NCBI RefSeq assembly: GCF_001434335.1
Contig: NZ_AZFM01000022.1
Coordinates: 1 to 32,409, forward strand
Source: Lactobacillus kalixensis DSM 16043
Lineage (GTDB): Bacteria; Bacillota; Bacilli; Lactobacillales; Lactobacillaceae
Direction of reading: 5' to 3'
Length of the DNA: 32,409 bases
Of the stretch, positions 16,397 to 24,572 are shown one piece after another. The first letter of the stretch is position 1. Each line of letters starts with the position of its first letter. Made by a program: the position numbers and the translations under genes. The notes under the pieces were generated by a model. That model did no database searches. It was not told the origin of the DNA and saw only the letters and a list, made by a program, of their open reading frames with translations.

Positions 16397-17496
16397 AATT
16401 TTTAAAGCTGTGAATTGGAGCAGGAATTGTACCACCACGCTCAATCAAGCTTAGAAATATTTAACGTACCGTTTTCGACTGCAGCAATCATTCCAGCATC
16501 TTCAGAAACAGGAATGAAAGCACCAGATAAACCACCAACATGGCTGCAAGCCATAATACCACCTTTTTTAACTGCATCATTAAGCATTGCTAGAGCAGCA
16601 GTTGTACCATGAGTTCCGACTTGAGAAAGACCAATTTCTTCAAGGACTTCAGCAACTGAATCGCCAGGAGCAGCAGTTGGAGCAAGAGATAGGTCAACAA
16701 TTCCCATTTGTACGCCGAGCTTTTTAGCTGCAACACTACCAACAAGTTGTCCCATACGAGTGATCTTGAAGGCAGTTTGTTTGATAGCTTCGGCAACTAC
16801 ATCCATTGGCTCACCTCTAACTTTTTCAAGCGCTGCTTTCACCACACCTGGTCCTGAAACACCTGCGTTAATAACAGTATCTGGTTCGCCAACACCATGA
16901 AAGCCCCCAGCCATGAATGGATTATCTTGAACTGCATTACAGAAGACTACTAGTTTGGCATTAGTCATGAAATCAAGCTTTGAGCCCTCAACAATAACCT
17001 TCCCCATTTGCTTGACTGCATCCATGTTGATACCACTCTTGGTAGAACCGACATTAACTGAAGCACATACATAATTAGTTTCAGCCAATGCTTGAGGTAA
17101 TGAATTGATCAAAATTTCGTCGCCTTTTTGATAGCCTTTTTGAACAAGTGCAGAAAAGCCTCCAATAAAGTCGATTCCTAATTCTTGTGCAACTTTATCA
17201 AGGGTCTTAGCATACTTAACGTAATCGTGATCATTTGAGGCAGCCGCAATTAATGAAATAGGGGTGACGGTTACTCGTTTATTAGCAATAGGAATTCCAT
17301 ATTCGAGTTCAATTTGCTCACCAACTTTAACTAGATCCCTGGCTTTAGTGGTGATTTTGTCATAAATTTTTTGACAAGCTCTGTCACTATCGCTATCAAT
17401 ACAATCTAAAAGCGAAATTCCCATCGTAATGGTTCTGATATCAAGATTTTCGCTAGAGAGCATTTGGCTTGTTTCGTAAATTTGTTTTGAATCCAT
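16395..17496 (-). pseudogene. UPF0210 (DUF711) gene with internal C-terminal deletion
   Basis: UPF0210 proteins are cytosolic, about 450 residues long, of unproven function and usually paired with an ACT-domain protein. This copy reads 351 codons, from [20 protein letters not shown] through [16 protein letters not shown] and [19 protein letters not shown], to NISKLD, then stops at 16441-16443. Immediately behind it, one frame off, is the family's C-terminal end, [17 protein letters not shown] with its own TAA at 16395-16397. About 80 residues of the family between NISKL and RGG are therefore missing, and the joint is out of frame. The expected TAVCSVGLDMIAVPGDT region is absent. The truncated protein might still fold, but loss of a conserved third domain makes this a likely pseudogene. 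Confidence 0.87.
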
Positions 17497-17508
17497 AAGC
17501 GAGCGCTC

Positions 17509-17775
17509 CTAAATACTATGCATTGCGTCAAATAATTCTTCATTACGTAAATTGATTTCAAGATTCATCGCATTACCTAATTTAGTTAGTTCTTGACTAA
17601 CTTTTTTGAAATTGATATTTTCTGGAAGTTCAACAGACATCATCATGACGAAGTTTGTATCCATTATAGTTTGAGAAATATCAAGAATATTAATTTCATC
17701 CTTAGCTAATTGAGAACTAACTTTTGCAACGATGCCAGTGTGGTCTTTGCCTACAACTGTAAGAATTGCTTTCAT
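17509..17775 (-). CDS. ACT domain protein, UPF0237 family
   Basis: Cytosolic single ACT-domain protein of 88 residues, full length for UPF0237. It has the ACT start MKAILTVVGKDHTGIVAKVS, with the glycine at the ligand-binding turn, then INILDISQTIMDTNFVMMM. ACT domains usually bind amino acids and regulate a partner. The partner by conserved gene order is the UPF0210 protein, whose gene starts 12 bases downstream in the same operon but is broken here, which may leave this regulator without a target. A GAAAGGA box precedes the start. Confidence 0.88.
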   Translation of the reverse strand: MKAILTVVGKDHTGIVAKVSSQLAKDEINILDISQTIMDTNFVMMMSVELPENINFKKVSQELTKLGNAMNLEINLRNEELFDAMHSI

Positions 17776-17820
17776 AAAAAATCCTTTCTATTATAAAAAT
17801 CTAGGAACATCAATAGGGAC

Positions 17821-17826
17821 ATTATA
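17821..17826 (-). promoter_or_regulatory. -10 box for the ACT-UPF0210 operon
   Basis: A perfect TATAAT on the minus strand lies 46 bases from the ATG. The -35 at 17 bp spacing is poor (TTTCTT). Confidence 0.45.
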
Positions 17827-17990
17827 CCCAAAAGATATTAAATAAGAAAAAGTATTTTGTTTTGTATAAATAAAATTATGTTAAATATATGATTATGTGA
17901 AAAAAAGAACATAAAATATTGTAAATTTTCGAAAGTGCGATATCTTTAAGAAAGGGTACTCTTAATAAGTTTTTTGTTACATTTTCGATA

Positions 17991-18012
17991 ATTTAAAAAT
18001 GTAAAAAATAAG
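17991..18012 (+). promoter_or_regulatory. AT-rich element shared with the citC upstream region
   Basis: ATTTAAAAATGTAAAAAATA here matches ATTTAAAAATATAAAAAATT at 22202-22221, with two differences, each upstream of a promoter of a citrate-pathway operon. It may be a CitI operator, but AT-rich background makes chance similarity possible. The rest of the 17776-18105 gap holds only promoter elements and no gene. Confidence 0.35.
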
Positions 18013-18028
18013 TTTATCTTTTTAAATA

Positions 18029-18058
18029 TTGAAAAAGTGAAAGCGCTTATTGTATAAT
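18029..18058 (+). promoter_or_regulatory. mdh operon promoter with embedded cre site
   Basis: TTGAAA at 18029-18034 and a perfect TATAAT at 18053-18058 are separated by 18 bp. The spacer holds TGAAAGCGCTTATT (18038-18051), which matches the first 12 positions of the CcpA consensus TGWAANCGNTNWCA. Binding there would repress the operon when glucose is present. Confidence 0.7.
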
Positions 18059-18105
18059 TGTTTGTGTAATCGAGAACAAGTTGTTTTATGAAAGGAAATC
18101 TTAAT

Positions 18106-19035
18106 ATGAGTAATAAAGTTTTACTTGTTGGTGATGGTCGTGTAGGTTCAACTTTTGCTAATGACTTATTGCAAAATGTTGATATTGATGAATTAGTAAT
18201 TACTGATGTGGCTGAAAAATTACCAGTTGGTGATTCACTTGATCTTGAAGATGTGACTAATTTTTATAAGCCAGTAAACATTCACGCTGGTACATATGCA
18301 GACGCTAAAGATGCTGATATTGTTGTTATTACTGCTGGTATGGCACGTAAGCCTGGTATGACCCGCTTAGACCTGGTCGATAAGAACGTTCAAATCTTAA
18401 AGAGTATTATTGAACCAATTGTTGAATCAGGATTCAAGGGTATCTTTGTTGTTTCTGCAAATCCAGTAGATATTCTTACTACTTTAACTCAAAAACTTTC
18501 AGGCTTCCCTAAGAACCGTGTAATTGGTACTGGTACTTCACTTGATACTGCCAGATTTAAGATTGCTTTGGCCAAAAAAGTTGGTGTAACTGTAAGAGAT
18601 GTAAATGCCTATGTTTTGGGTGAACACGGTGATACTTCATTTGAAAACTTCGATGAAGCTACTATCGACGACAAGCCACTTCGTTCATACCCAGAACTTA
18701 CTGATGAAGTGCTTGATGATCTTCAAACAGAAGTTCGACAAAAAGGTGGCAAGATTATTGCTAATAAAGGCGCTACTTTCTATGGAGTTGCTCAAATGTT
18801 AACTCAAATTTGTAAAGCAATTCTTGAGAACAAGGAAATGGTTTTACCACTCTCAGCACCTGTTAAGGGTCTTTACGGCATTGACCATGATTTATTCTTA
18901 GGTACTCCTGCTGTAATTAACAGTAACGGTATCGCCGATGTTATCGAAACTAAACTTAGTGATGACGAACTTAAGAAGATGAACTACTCAGCAGATAAGA
19001 TGCAAGAAGTAGTTGATGGAGTATCATTAGATTAA
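18106..19035 (+). CDS. mdh: Malate dehydrogenase-like enzyme of the LDH/MDH family
   Basis: NAD-dependent 2-hydroxyacid dehydrogenase, 309 residues from the ATG at 18106, which has an AAGGAAA box; the ATG at 18088 lies upstream of that box. The NAD motif is VLLVGDGRVGST, and the catalytic His is in YVLGEHGDT. The substrate-specificity loop reads GMARKPGMTRLDL. The residue equivalent to LDH position 102 is Arg (residue 81), whereas lactate dehydrogenases have Gln there. In this family that arginine is the recognised determinant of oxaloacetate/malate specificity, so malate dehydrogenase is inferred despite the closeness to LDH. It is the first gene of mdh-rraA-transporter (22-base gap). Annotation pipelines may call it L-lactate or L-2-hydroxyisocaproate dehydrogenase. 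Confidence 0.8.
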   Translation: MSNKVLLVGDGRVGSTFANDLLQNVDIDELVITDVAEKLPVGDSLDLEDVTNFYKPVNIHAGTYADAKDADIVVITAGMARKPGMTRLDLVDKNVQILKSIIEPIVESGFKGIFVVSANPVDILTTLTQKLSGFPKNRVIGTGTSLDTARFKIALAKKVGVTVRDVNAYVLGEHGDTSFENFDEATIDDKPLRSYPELTDEVLDDLQTEVRQKGGKIIANKGATFYGVAQMLTQICKAILENKEMVLPLSAPVKGLYGIDHDLFLGTPAVINSNGIADVIETKLSDDELKKMNYSADKMQEVVDGVSLD

Positions 19036-19057
19036 TTTTTATTAGTGGTGAGTATAG

Positions 19058-19756
19058 ATGCCTGTTGGCAAGAGAATTTATTTAAAGCGAAAATTACCTG
19101 ATCCTGAATTAGTTAAAGGATTTGAAGGTATTCCAGCTTCTAATGTGGCTGACTGTATGGAAAGAAACTGTGCAATGAATCCACGGATTAGATTAATGTC
19201 TTCTCCAGATCATGAAATGGTCGGACCAGCTTTTACAGTACATACTAGAGCTGGAGATAATTTAGCAATCTATGCTGCGCTTCGGTTTTGCCATGAAGGG
19301 GATGTTGTTGTAATTGATAATGAAGGAGATACAACTCGTTCATTAATCGGTGAAGTGATGATGTCATATCTTCGTGATCAAAAGAAGATTGCAGGAATTG
19401 TGATTGATGGTCCAATCCGTGACATTGATAATTTACAAAACTGGAAATTGCCAATTTATGCAACTAGTACAACACCTGGTGGTCCATATAAAGAAGGACC
19501 TGGTGAATTAAATGTTCCAGTTTCATGCGGCAACGTTAGTGTCAATCCAGGTGATGTGATTTTAGGTGATCCTGATGGTGTGATTTGTATTCCACGTAAG
19601 GATGCACCTGAAATCTTACCTAAAGCCCAAGCTTTTCATAAAAAAGATGATGAAAAAGCTGTCTTATTCAGTCAAGGGAAAGTTGATTTGAGCTGGGTAG
19701 ACGATTCACTTAAAAATAAGGGATTTGACATTATCGACGATATTTATCGTCCTTAA
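19058..19756 (+). CDS. RraA-family protein (HMG aldolase / oxaloacetate decarboxylase-like)
   Basis: RraA-fold protein, 232 residues, somewhat longer than RraA (about 160) and closer to the HMG/CHA aldolase size. The active-site pattern is present: a glycine-rich start at GEVMMSYL, then GIVIDGPIRDIDNL with the Arg-Asp-x2-Asp motif that binds substrate and divalent metal in 4-hydroxy-4-methyl-2-oxoglutarate aldolases. These enzymes have well-known oxaloacetate decarboxylase activity, while true RraA (RNase E inhibitor) lacks the motif. Its position between malate dehydrogenase and a dicarboxylate/citrate transporter makes oxaloacetate to pyruvate plus CO2 the attractive role. That function is inference. 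A weak GTGG-type box precedes the ATG. Confidence 0.8.
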   Translation: MPVGKRIYLKRKLPDPELVKGFEGIPASNVADCMERNCAMNPRIRLMSSPDHEMVGPAFTVHTRAGDNLAIYAALRFCHEGDVVVIDNEGDTTRSLIGEVMMSYLRDQKKIAGIVIDGPIRDIDNLQNWKLPIYATSTTPGGPYKEGPGELNVPVSCGNVSVNPGDVILGDPDGVICIPRKDAPEILPKAQAFHKKDDEKAVLFSQGKVDLSWVDDSLKNKGFDIIDDIYRP

Positions 19757-19773
19757 AAGGGAAGAAATTAAGA

Positions 19774-21243
19774 ATGAAAACGCTAGAGAAGGTAAACTAT
19801 AAGGGCTTTATCTGGCCGATTATAGTAGGAATAGTATTATGGTGCTTAACGCCAATTAGACCCAGCGGCTTATCTCCACAAGCTTGGGAAATGTTCGCAG
19901 TCTTTGTTGCAACGATCGTGGGATGTATTACTAAGCCTTTACCAATTGGTGGTACGACTTTAGTAGGATTAGTTGTAACAGTTCTTGTTGGTTTAGCACC
20001 AATGAAGGATGTAGTAAATGATAAAGGCGTAGTTGTTAATCAAGGGGTTTTAAGTTCATTTGGTAACTCTGCTGCCTGGTTGATTGCCATGGCCTTTATT
20101 ATGGCTCATGGTATCAGTAAGACTGGTCTTGGTAACAGAATCGCTTACTGGATGATTGAAAAATTCGGCAAAAAATCATTAGGTATTGGTTATGCAATTA
20201 CTGGTTTGGAAGTTATATTGGGTGCGCTGATTCCATCAAATTCTGCTCGTACGGGTGGAGTTGTTTGGCCAGTTGTTGAATCAGTTGCAAAAGAAGGTTA
20301 CGATTCAAAACCAAATGATCCATCTAGAAAAAAGATTGGTGCATACATTGACTTTACTGCCTTTCATGCCAATATTTTGTCAACAGCTTTATTTGTAACT
20401 GGTGCAGCTCCTAACATGGTTGCTCAACAGATGGCTGCTCAACAACATTATGAAATTTCATGGGCTGGTTGGTTCTTTGCAGCAATTATTCCAGTAGCAG
20501 TATGTGCAGTTATTGTGCCTTGGATCATTTACAAGATGTATCCACCTGAGATTAAAGAAACTCCAGATGCTAAAAAGTGGGCAGATGAACGTTTGAAAAA
20601 AATGGGGCCAATGTCTAAGCCTGAAAAGATTATGACCGCGGTTTTCTGCATGTCACTAGTTATGTGGGTTTTATCTGGATTCTTTAAGATTCCACAATTT
20701 GACGCTACTTTTATCGCTTTCTTAGCTGTTTCTATTCTTTTGATCACTGGTGTTCTTACTATGGAAGATGCTTTGAAAGAAACTGGGGCATGGAATATCT
20801 TAATTTGGCTTTCAATTCTGATGTTTATGGCAAGCAAGCTAATTTCTTACGGCTTCATTTCATGGTTTGCTAAACTTGTTCAATCTGGCTTGCACGGAAT
20901 TAGCTGGGGAATCGTCTTAGCAGTATTGGTATTACTTATGTTCTACACTCACTACTTCTTTGCAAGTGGTACTGCTCATATGACAGCTTTATACTTACCA
21001 TTCTTATCAGTTGCTGTTGCAACTGGTGCACCTTTAGGATTAAGCGCAATGCTTTTGGCCTTCACTGGTGCCTTCAACGCATCAACTACTCACTATGCTA
21101 ACGGTCCTGCTTCAATCTTGGCAACGACTGGTTATGTTAAACAAGGTGAATGGTGGAAGATGAACTTTGTTTTAGGTTTAGTCTACTTAGTCATCTTTGG
21201 CACTATTGGCACACTTTGGATGAAAGTAATTGGTGTTTGGTAA
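19774..21243 (+). CDS. DASS-family (SLC13) dicarboxylate/citrate transporter, CitT-like
   Basis: Membrane transporter of 489 residues in the divalent anion:sodium symporter family. The two re-entrant hairpin motifs are visible: SNSARTGGVVWP in the N-terminal half and NASTTHYANGPASIL in the C-terminal half, the latter resembling the STTHYGTGPAP region of E. coli CitT and TtdT antiporters. About 12 hydrophobic segments are seen. The likely role is citrate (or malate) uptake in exchange for succinate, which would fit the surrounding pathway; a sodium symporter is the alternative. It starts 17 bases after rraA, and a terminator follows, so it ends the operon. The exact substrate is inferred from neighbours. 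Confidence 0.87.
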   Translation: MKTLEKVNYKGFIWPIIVGIVLWCLTPIRPSGLSPQAWEMFAVFVATIVGCITKPLPIGGTTLVGLVVTVLVGLAPMKDVVNDKGVVVNQGVLSSFGNSAAWLIAMAFIMAHGISKTGLGNRIAYWMIEKFGKKSLGIGYAITGLEVILGALIPSNSARTGGVVWPVVESVAKEGYDSKPNDPSRKKIGAYIDFTAFHANILSTALFVTGAAPNMVAQQMAAQQHYEISWAGWFFAAIIPVAVCAVIVPWIIYKMYPPEIKETPDAKKWADERLKKMGPMSKPEKIMTAVFCMSLVMWVLSGFFKIPQFDATFIAFLAVSILLITGVLTMEDALKETGAWNILIWLSILMFMASKLISYGFISWFAKLVQSGLHGISWGIVLAVLVLLMFYTHYFFASGTAHMTALYLPFLSVAVATGAPLGLSAMLLAFTGAFNASTTHYANGPASILATTGYVKQGEWWKMNFVLGLVYLVIFGTIGTLWMKVIGVW

Positions 21244-21256
21244 TTTTGATTTATTT

Positions 21257-21292
21257 AAAATCAGTTCACTTGATGATGTGGACTGATTTTTT
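21257..21292 (+). terminator. Rho-independent terminator of the mdh operon
   Basis: AAAATCAGT-TCAC pairs with GTGG-ACTGATTTT around 21257-21290 with one mismatch, followed by T residues. Confidence 0.85.
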
Positions 21293-21325
21293 GTTAAAAT
21301 AAAGAAAAAAGAAAGAAGTAAACTA

Positions 21326-22120
21326 ATGAAATTTCGGACTAGTGATGGAGTCAGCTTGCATTACACTGATACTGGTATTGAGGATAAGCCCGTAATAGTA
21401 GGGATTCCCGGAATTGGCGGTACAATTCAGATGTGGCAAAAGTTGATTGAACTTTTTGGGGATGAATTTCGCTTCATTATGCTTGATCCTCGTAATCAAG
21501 GTGAGTCTCAAAGGACTTTTCAAGGTCAAAGAATTGCGCGTCATGCAGCGGATTTAGCTGAGTTATTTAACAAATTAGATTTGCATAATGTAATTAGCAT
21601 TGGTAATTCGATGGGGGCAGCTAATTTTTGGGCTTATCTTGGTCAATATGGTCAAGGAAGACTGTCTTGTATGATTGACTTAGATCAGCCACCTAAAATG
21701 ATAAGCGATGATAGTTGGAACTACGGCTTTAAGGATCTAAATTGGGATAATTATCCGGAATATTTAAAATTTGATTTTGGTAAAGCAACGTATGCACATA
21801 TTGATGATCAGATGTTCAATAATGCAAAAGCAGAATATCAGAAATTTCCATATGATCCAGCAGAAAATTATCTTTGTTTAGTTGATCATGCTCAACAAGA
21901 CTGGCGCGATATTATTCTGACTATGCCAGTGCCAATGCTTGTTATCGCAGGTAAAAATTCACCTTATTTTGATTATCATTTTACTGAAGCGATTAAGAAT
22001 ATTAACGATCAGATTGAAACTGAAGTGATTGATGATTGTGGACACTTAATTCAAGCAGAGCAGCCTGAAAAAGCCCACGAGATCATTATGGAGTTTCTTA
22101 AGAAACATAAAATAATCTAG
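21326..22120 (+). CDS. Alpha/beta hydrolase
   Basis: Cytosolic alpha/beta-hydrolase fold protein, 264 residues. The oxyanion-hole stretch is VIVGIPGIGGTIQMW. The nucleophile elbow is IGNSMGAANFW (Ser in G-N-S-M-G). Then come an acidic strand before the late domain (VIAGKNSPYFDYHF) and the catalytic His in DDCGHLIQAEQPEKA. The lid domain lies at about 120-190. The substrate is unknown; relatives include esterases and lactonases. It has its own GAAAGAAG box and is enclosed by terminators on both sides, so its place between the two citrate operons need not mean shared function. Confidence 0.85.
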   Translation: MKFRTSDGVSLHYTDTGIEDKPVIVGIPGIGGTIQMWQKLIELFGDEFRFIMLDPRNQGESQRTFQGQRIARHAADLAELFNKLDLHNVISIGNSMGAANFWAYLGQYGQGRLSCMIDLDQPPKMISDDSWNYGFKDLNWDNYPEYLKFDFGKATYAHIDDQMFNNAKAEYQKFPYDPAENYLCLVDHAQQDWRDIILTMPVPMLVIAGKNSPYFDYHFTEAIKNINDQIETEVIDDCGHLIQAEQPEKAHEIIMEFLKKHKII

Positions 22121-22133
22121 AAAGAGAATTTTC

Positions 22134-22172
22134 AAAGATGTGAAGTTTTTAACTTTACATCTTTATTTTTTT
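22134..22172 (+). terminator. Rho-independent terminator after the hydrolase
   Basis: AAAGATGTGAAGTT (22134-22147) and AACTTTACATCTTT (22151-22164) form a hairpin with one mismatch and a 3-base loop, followed by seven T residues. Confidence 0.92.
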
Positions 22173-22185
22173 GATCAAATTATTT

Positions 22186-22199
22186 TGAAAGCTCTAACA
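22186..22199 (+). promoter_or_regulatory. cre-like site upstream of citCDEF
   Basis: TGAAAGCTCTAACA matches the CcpA consensus TGWAANCGNTNWCA at every fixed position but one (G to T in the central CG). It lies 33 bases before the -35 of the citC promoter. The fumC site AGAAAGCTCTTACA is nearly the same. Confidence 0.55.
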
Positions 22200-22201
22200 A
22201 A

Positions 22202-22221
22202 ATTTAAAAATATAAAAAATT
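22202..22221 (+). promoter_or_regulatory. AT-rich element shared with the mdh upstream region
   Basis: ATTTAAAAATATAAAAAATT is the partner of the element at 17991. A looser version, AATTTAAAATATTTAAAATA, occurs at 27172-27191 before citI. It is a candidate CitI operator by position only. Confidence 0.35.
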
Positions 22222-22231
22222 AAGTCGAAAA

Positions 22232-22260
22232 TTGAAATAATTTAAAAAAGATAGTAAACT
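22232..22260 (+). promoter_or_regulatory. citCDEF promoter
   Basis: TTGAAA at 22232-22237 and TAAACT at 22255-22260 are separated by 17 bp. The leader to citC also carries AAGTTGTTTTAT, a 12-mer found again just before mdh at about 18078. Confidence 0.6.
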
Positions 22261-22316
22261 ATAAATGTTGAATAAGTTGTTTTATTTTGCACAAACTTTG
22301 AATGTGAGGCATGGCA

Positions 22317-23372
22317 ATGGAGAAGGTTGTTGATTTGTATTTAAGTGAACCTGCAACTCGAGAAAAGTGGCAAAAACTGCTTGAGAGTTTGGGGCTGCAC
22401 GATTTTAGTGAGAGAGAAATTTCAGTCATTGATCATACTTTAGGCTTGGTCGATGATGAAGGTGATTTGGTCGGTACTGGTAGTATTGCTGGTAACGTTC
22501 TGAAGTATATTGGCGTAAATGGTGAAGAAGAACATTCCGGTGCTCGTTTCAATAAAATTGTGACGGCTTTACAACAGTATTTATTTAATGAAAAGATTTT
22601 TCATAGTTTTGTCTTTACAAAAGAAAAGTATTCAAAAAGTTTTCAACATTTAAATTTTGTTGAGCTGGCTCACACCGATACAGCAGCTTTTCTTGAAAGC
22701 GGAATGCCTGATATTCAAGATTATCTTTCAACTTTACCAAGAATTGCTGACCAAGAAAACAAACGAGTAGGTGCGATAGTTATGAATGCGAATCCGTTCA
22801 CTTTAGGACATCGCAAGCTTGTTGAAATAGCAAGTCAAGAAAATGATTTGCTTTATGTTTTTGTTGTTGCAAGCGACAAGTCATTGTTTACAACCAATGA
22901 AAGAATGCAATTAGTGAAAGAGGGATTGAAAGATCTCAAAAATGTCGTAGTAGTTAGTGGTTCAGACTATATGGTCTCAACTGCCACTTTCCCAGCATAT
23001 TTCTTGAAATCTCCAGAAGCTCTAATTGAAACACAAACTCAAATTGATGCACGTGTTTTCAAAAATATAATTGCACCTAAACTAAATATCTCAAGAAGAT
23101 ATTTGGGAAAAGAACCGTTATCAATGACTACGCATTACTACAATGTCACCTTAGCTCATGAATTAGGACCTGATATTGAAGTAATCATTATTCCACGCTT
23201 AGAGATTGATAATCAGATTGTTTCTGCGAGTGAGGTTCGTAAGGATATTGCAAATAATGAGATTGAATCAATTAAAAAGTTAGTACCAAAGACAACTTAT
23301 GACTTTATTGAGAAGAAAAAGAATGAATTGCAAGATAGAATAAAGAAGGGAATGAATATTAATGGAAATTAA
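22317..23372 (+). CDS. citC: [Citrate (pro-3S)-lyase] ligase
   Basis: Activates citrate lyase by ATP-dependent acetylation of the thiol of the prosthetic group on CitD. It has 351 residues from the ATG at 22317, which is 7 bases behind a GTGAGG box; the ATG at 22311 is too close to that box. The N-terminal third is the GNAT-like region. The nucleotidyltransferase domain starts at about 145 with GAIVMNANPFTLGHRKLVE, where TLGH is the HxGH-type motif, and ISRRYLGKEPLS and SASEVRKDI are conserved nucleotide-binding pieces. It is the first gene of citCDEF and overlaps citD by 11 bases, giving coupled translation. citX and citG are not adjacent. Confidence 0.94.
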   Translation: MEKVVDLYLSEPATREKWQKLLESLGLHDFSEREISVIDHTLGLVDDEGDLVGTGSIAGNVLKYIGVNGEEEHSGARFNKIVTALQQYLFNEKIFHSFVFTKEKYSKSFQHLNFVELAHTDTAAFLESGMPDIQDYLSTLPRIADQENKRVGAIVMNANPFTLGHRKLVEIASQENDLLYVFVVASDKSLFTTNERMQLVKEGLKDLKNVVVVSGSDYMVSTATFPAYFLKSPEALIETQTQIDARVFKNIIAPKLNISRRYLGKEPLSMTTHYYNVTLAHELGPDIEVIIIPRLEIDNQIVSASEVRKDIANNEIESIKKLVPKTTYDFIEKKKNELQDRIKKGMNINGN

Positions 23373-23655
23373 AACTACAGGTGTTGCTGGAACACTTGAA
23401 AGTTCAGATATTCAAATCATGATTTCTAAAGGTAGTAATGGTATTGAGATCGATTTGGAATCAGAAGTTAAGAAAGCATACGGTGACCAAATTGAAAAAG
23501 TAATTACAGATACTTTAAAGAAATACGGTCTTGAAAATGCCAAGGTTAAGGCTACTGATAAAGGTGCTTTGGATTGTGTGATTAAAGCTCGTACTTTAGC
23601 AGCTGCACAAAGAGCTACTGAAACTTCAGATAAACCAGAATTGGAGGTTTTGTAA
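23362..23655 (+). CDS. citD: Citrate lyase acyl carrier protein (gamma subunit)
   Basis: Small cytosolic carrier protein, 97 residues, the normal CitD length. It carries the phosphoribosyl-dephospho-CoA prosthetic group on Ser14, which is present in the conserved start MEIKTTGVAGTLESSD. The C-terminal segment VIKARTLAAAQRA is also typical. The start overlaps the end of citC, with an AAGGGA box inside that gene, and citE follows after 2 bases. Acetyl and citryl groups would cycle on this protein between CitF and CitE. Confidence 0.96.
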   Translation: MEIKTTGVAGTLESSDIQIMISKGSNGIEIDLESEVKKAYGDQIEKVITDTLKKYGLENAKVKATDKGALDCVIKARTLAAAQRATETSDKPELEVL

Positions 23656-23657
23656 AC

Positions 23658-24572
23658 ATGACTTACGTAAAAAATCGTTTACGTCGAACCATGATGTTTG
23701 TTCCTGGTAATAATCCAGCTATGATTAAGGATGCTGGGATTTATGGCGCAGACTCAATTATGCTGGACTTAGAAGACTCAGTTTCATTAACTGAAAAAGA
23801 TGCTGCTAGAATGCTTGTTTATGAAGCAATTAAGACTGTCGACTTTGGTGGTAGCGAAATCGTCGTTAGAGTTAATGGTCAAGACACGCCATTTTATGAC
23901 GAAGACGTTAAGGCAATGGTTAAGGCGGGGGTAGATGTTATTCGTTTACCAAAGACTGAATCAGCAGCAATGATTCAAAAGCTTGTAAAAGATATTGACC
24001 ACTGGGAAGATGAATTTGGCATTGAACATGGTTCAATTGGTGTGATGGCTGCCATTGAAAGTGCTAAGGGTGTTCTTCATGCTCCAGAAATTGCTGAGAG
24101 TACTCCACTTATGATGGGATTGGCTGTTTCAGGTGAAGATTATACTGCAGATATGCACACTCACCGCTATCCAGATGGTCGTGAACTTGAATTTGCTCGT
24201 AACATGGTATTACAAGCAGCTCGTGCGGCTGATGTCTATGCCTTTGACACTGTTTTCTCAAATATGAAAGATACTGAAGGATTCTATCGCGAAACTAACT
24301 ACATTCATGAATTAGGTTACGATGGAAAATCACTTGTTAACCCACGTCAAATTGAAATGGTTAACAAGGTCTTCAACCCAACCAAAGAAGAAATTGAAAA
24401 TGCGCAAAACGTTCAAAATGCTATTCGTGAAGCTAAGGCCAAAGGCTCAGGTGTAATTTCAATGAACGGCAAAATGGTTGATAAACCTGTTGTTGAAAAG
24501 GCTAACCGTGTTTTGATGACTGCTAGAGCATCACACTTGATTGACGAGGAGGGAAACTACATTGGAGAATAA
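23658..24572 (+). CDS. citE: Citrate lyase beta subunit (citryl-ACP lyase)
   Basis: Cleaves citryl-ACP to oxaloacetate and acetyl-ACP. It has 304 residues, a TIM-barrel of the HpcH/HpaI-CitE family. Visible motifs are [15 protein letters not shown] at the N-terminus, [19 protein letters not shown] with metal/substrate residues, VIRLPKTES, and [18 protein letters not shown] with the metal-binding Glu. Next is [16 protein letters not shown], where the Asp is the other ligand. It lies between citD and citF. Its 3' end overlaps the citF start by 11 bases, and the citF box GGAGGG is inside citE. Confidence 0.96.
   Translation: MTYVKNRLRRTMMFVPGNNPAMIKDAGIYGADSIMLDLEDSVSLTEKDAARMLVYEAIKTVDFGGSEIVVRVNGQDTPFYDEDVKAMVKAGVDVIRLPKTESAAMIQKLVKDIDHWEDEFGIEHGSIGVMAAIESAKGVLHAPEIAESTPLMMGLAVSGEDYTADMHTHRYPDGRELEFARNMVLQAARAADVYAFDTVFSNMKDTEGFYRETNYIHELGYDGKSLVNPRQIEMVNKVFNPTKEEIENAQNVQNAIREAKAKGSGVISMNGKMVDKPVVEKANRVLMTARASHLIDEEGNYIGE

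Noticed and set aside
16415-16612. Plus-strand frame across the UPF0210 end
   Set aside because: It is antisense to conserved UPF0210 codons and lies across the deletion joint.
20529-20837. 102-codon minus-strand frame inside the DASS transporter
   Set aside because: Shadow of transporter helices; no start signal.
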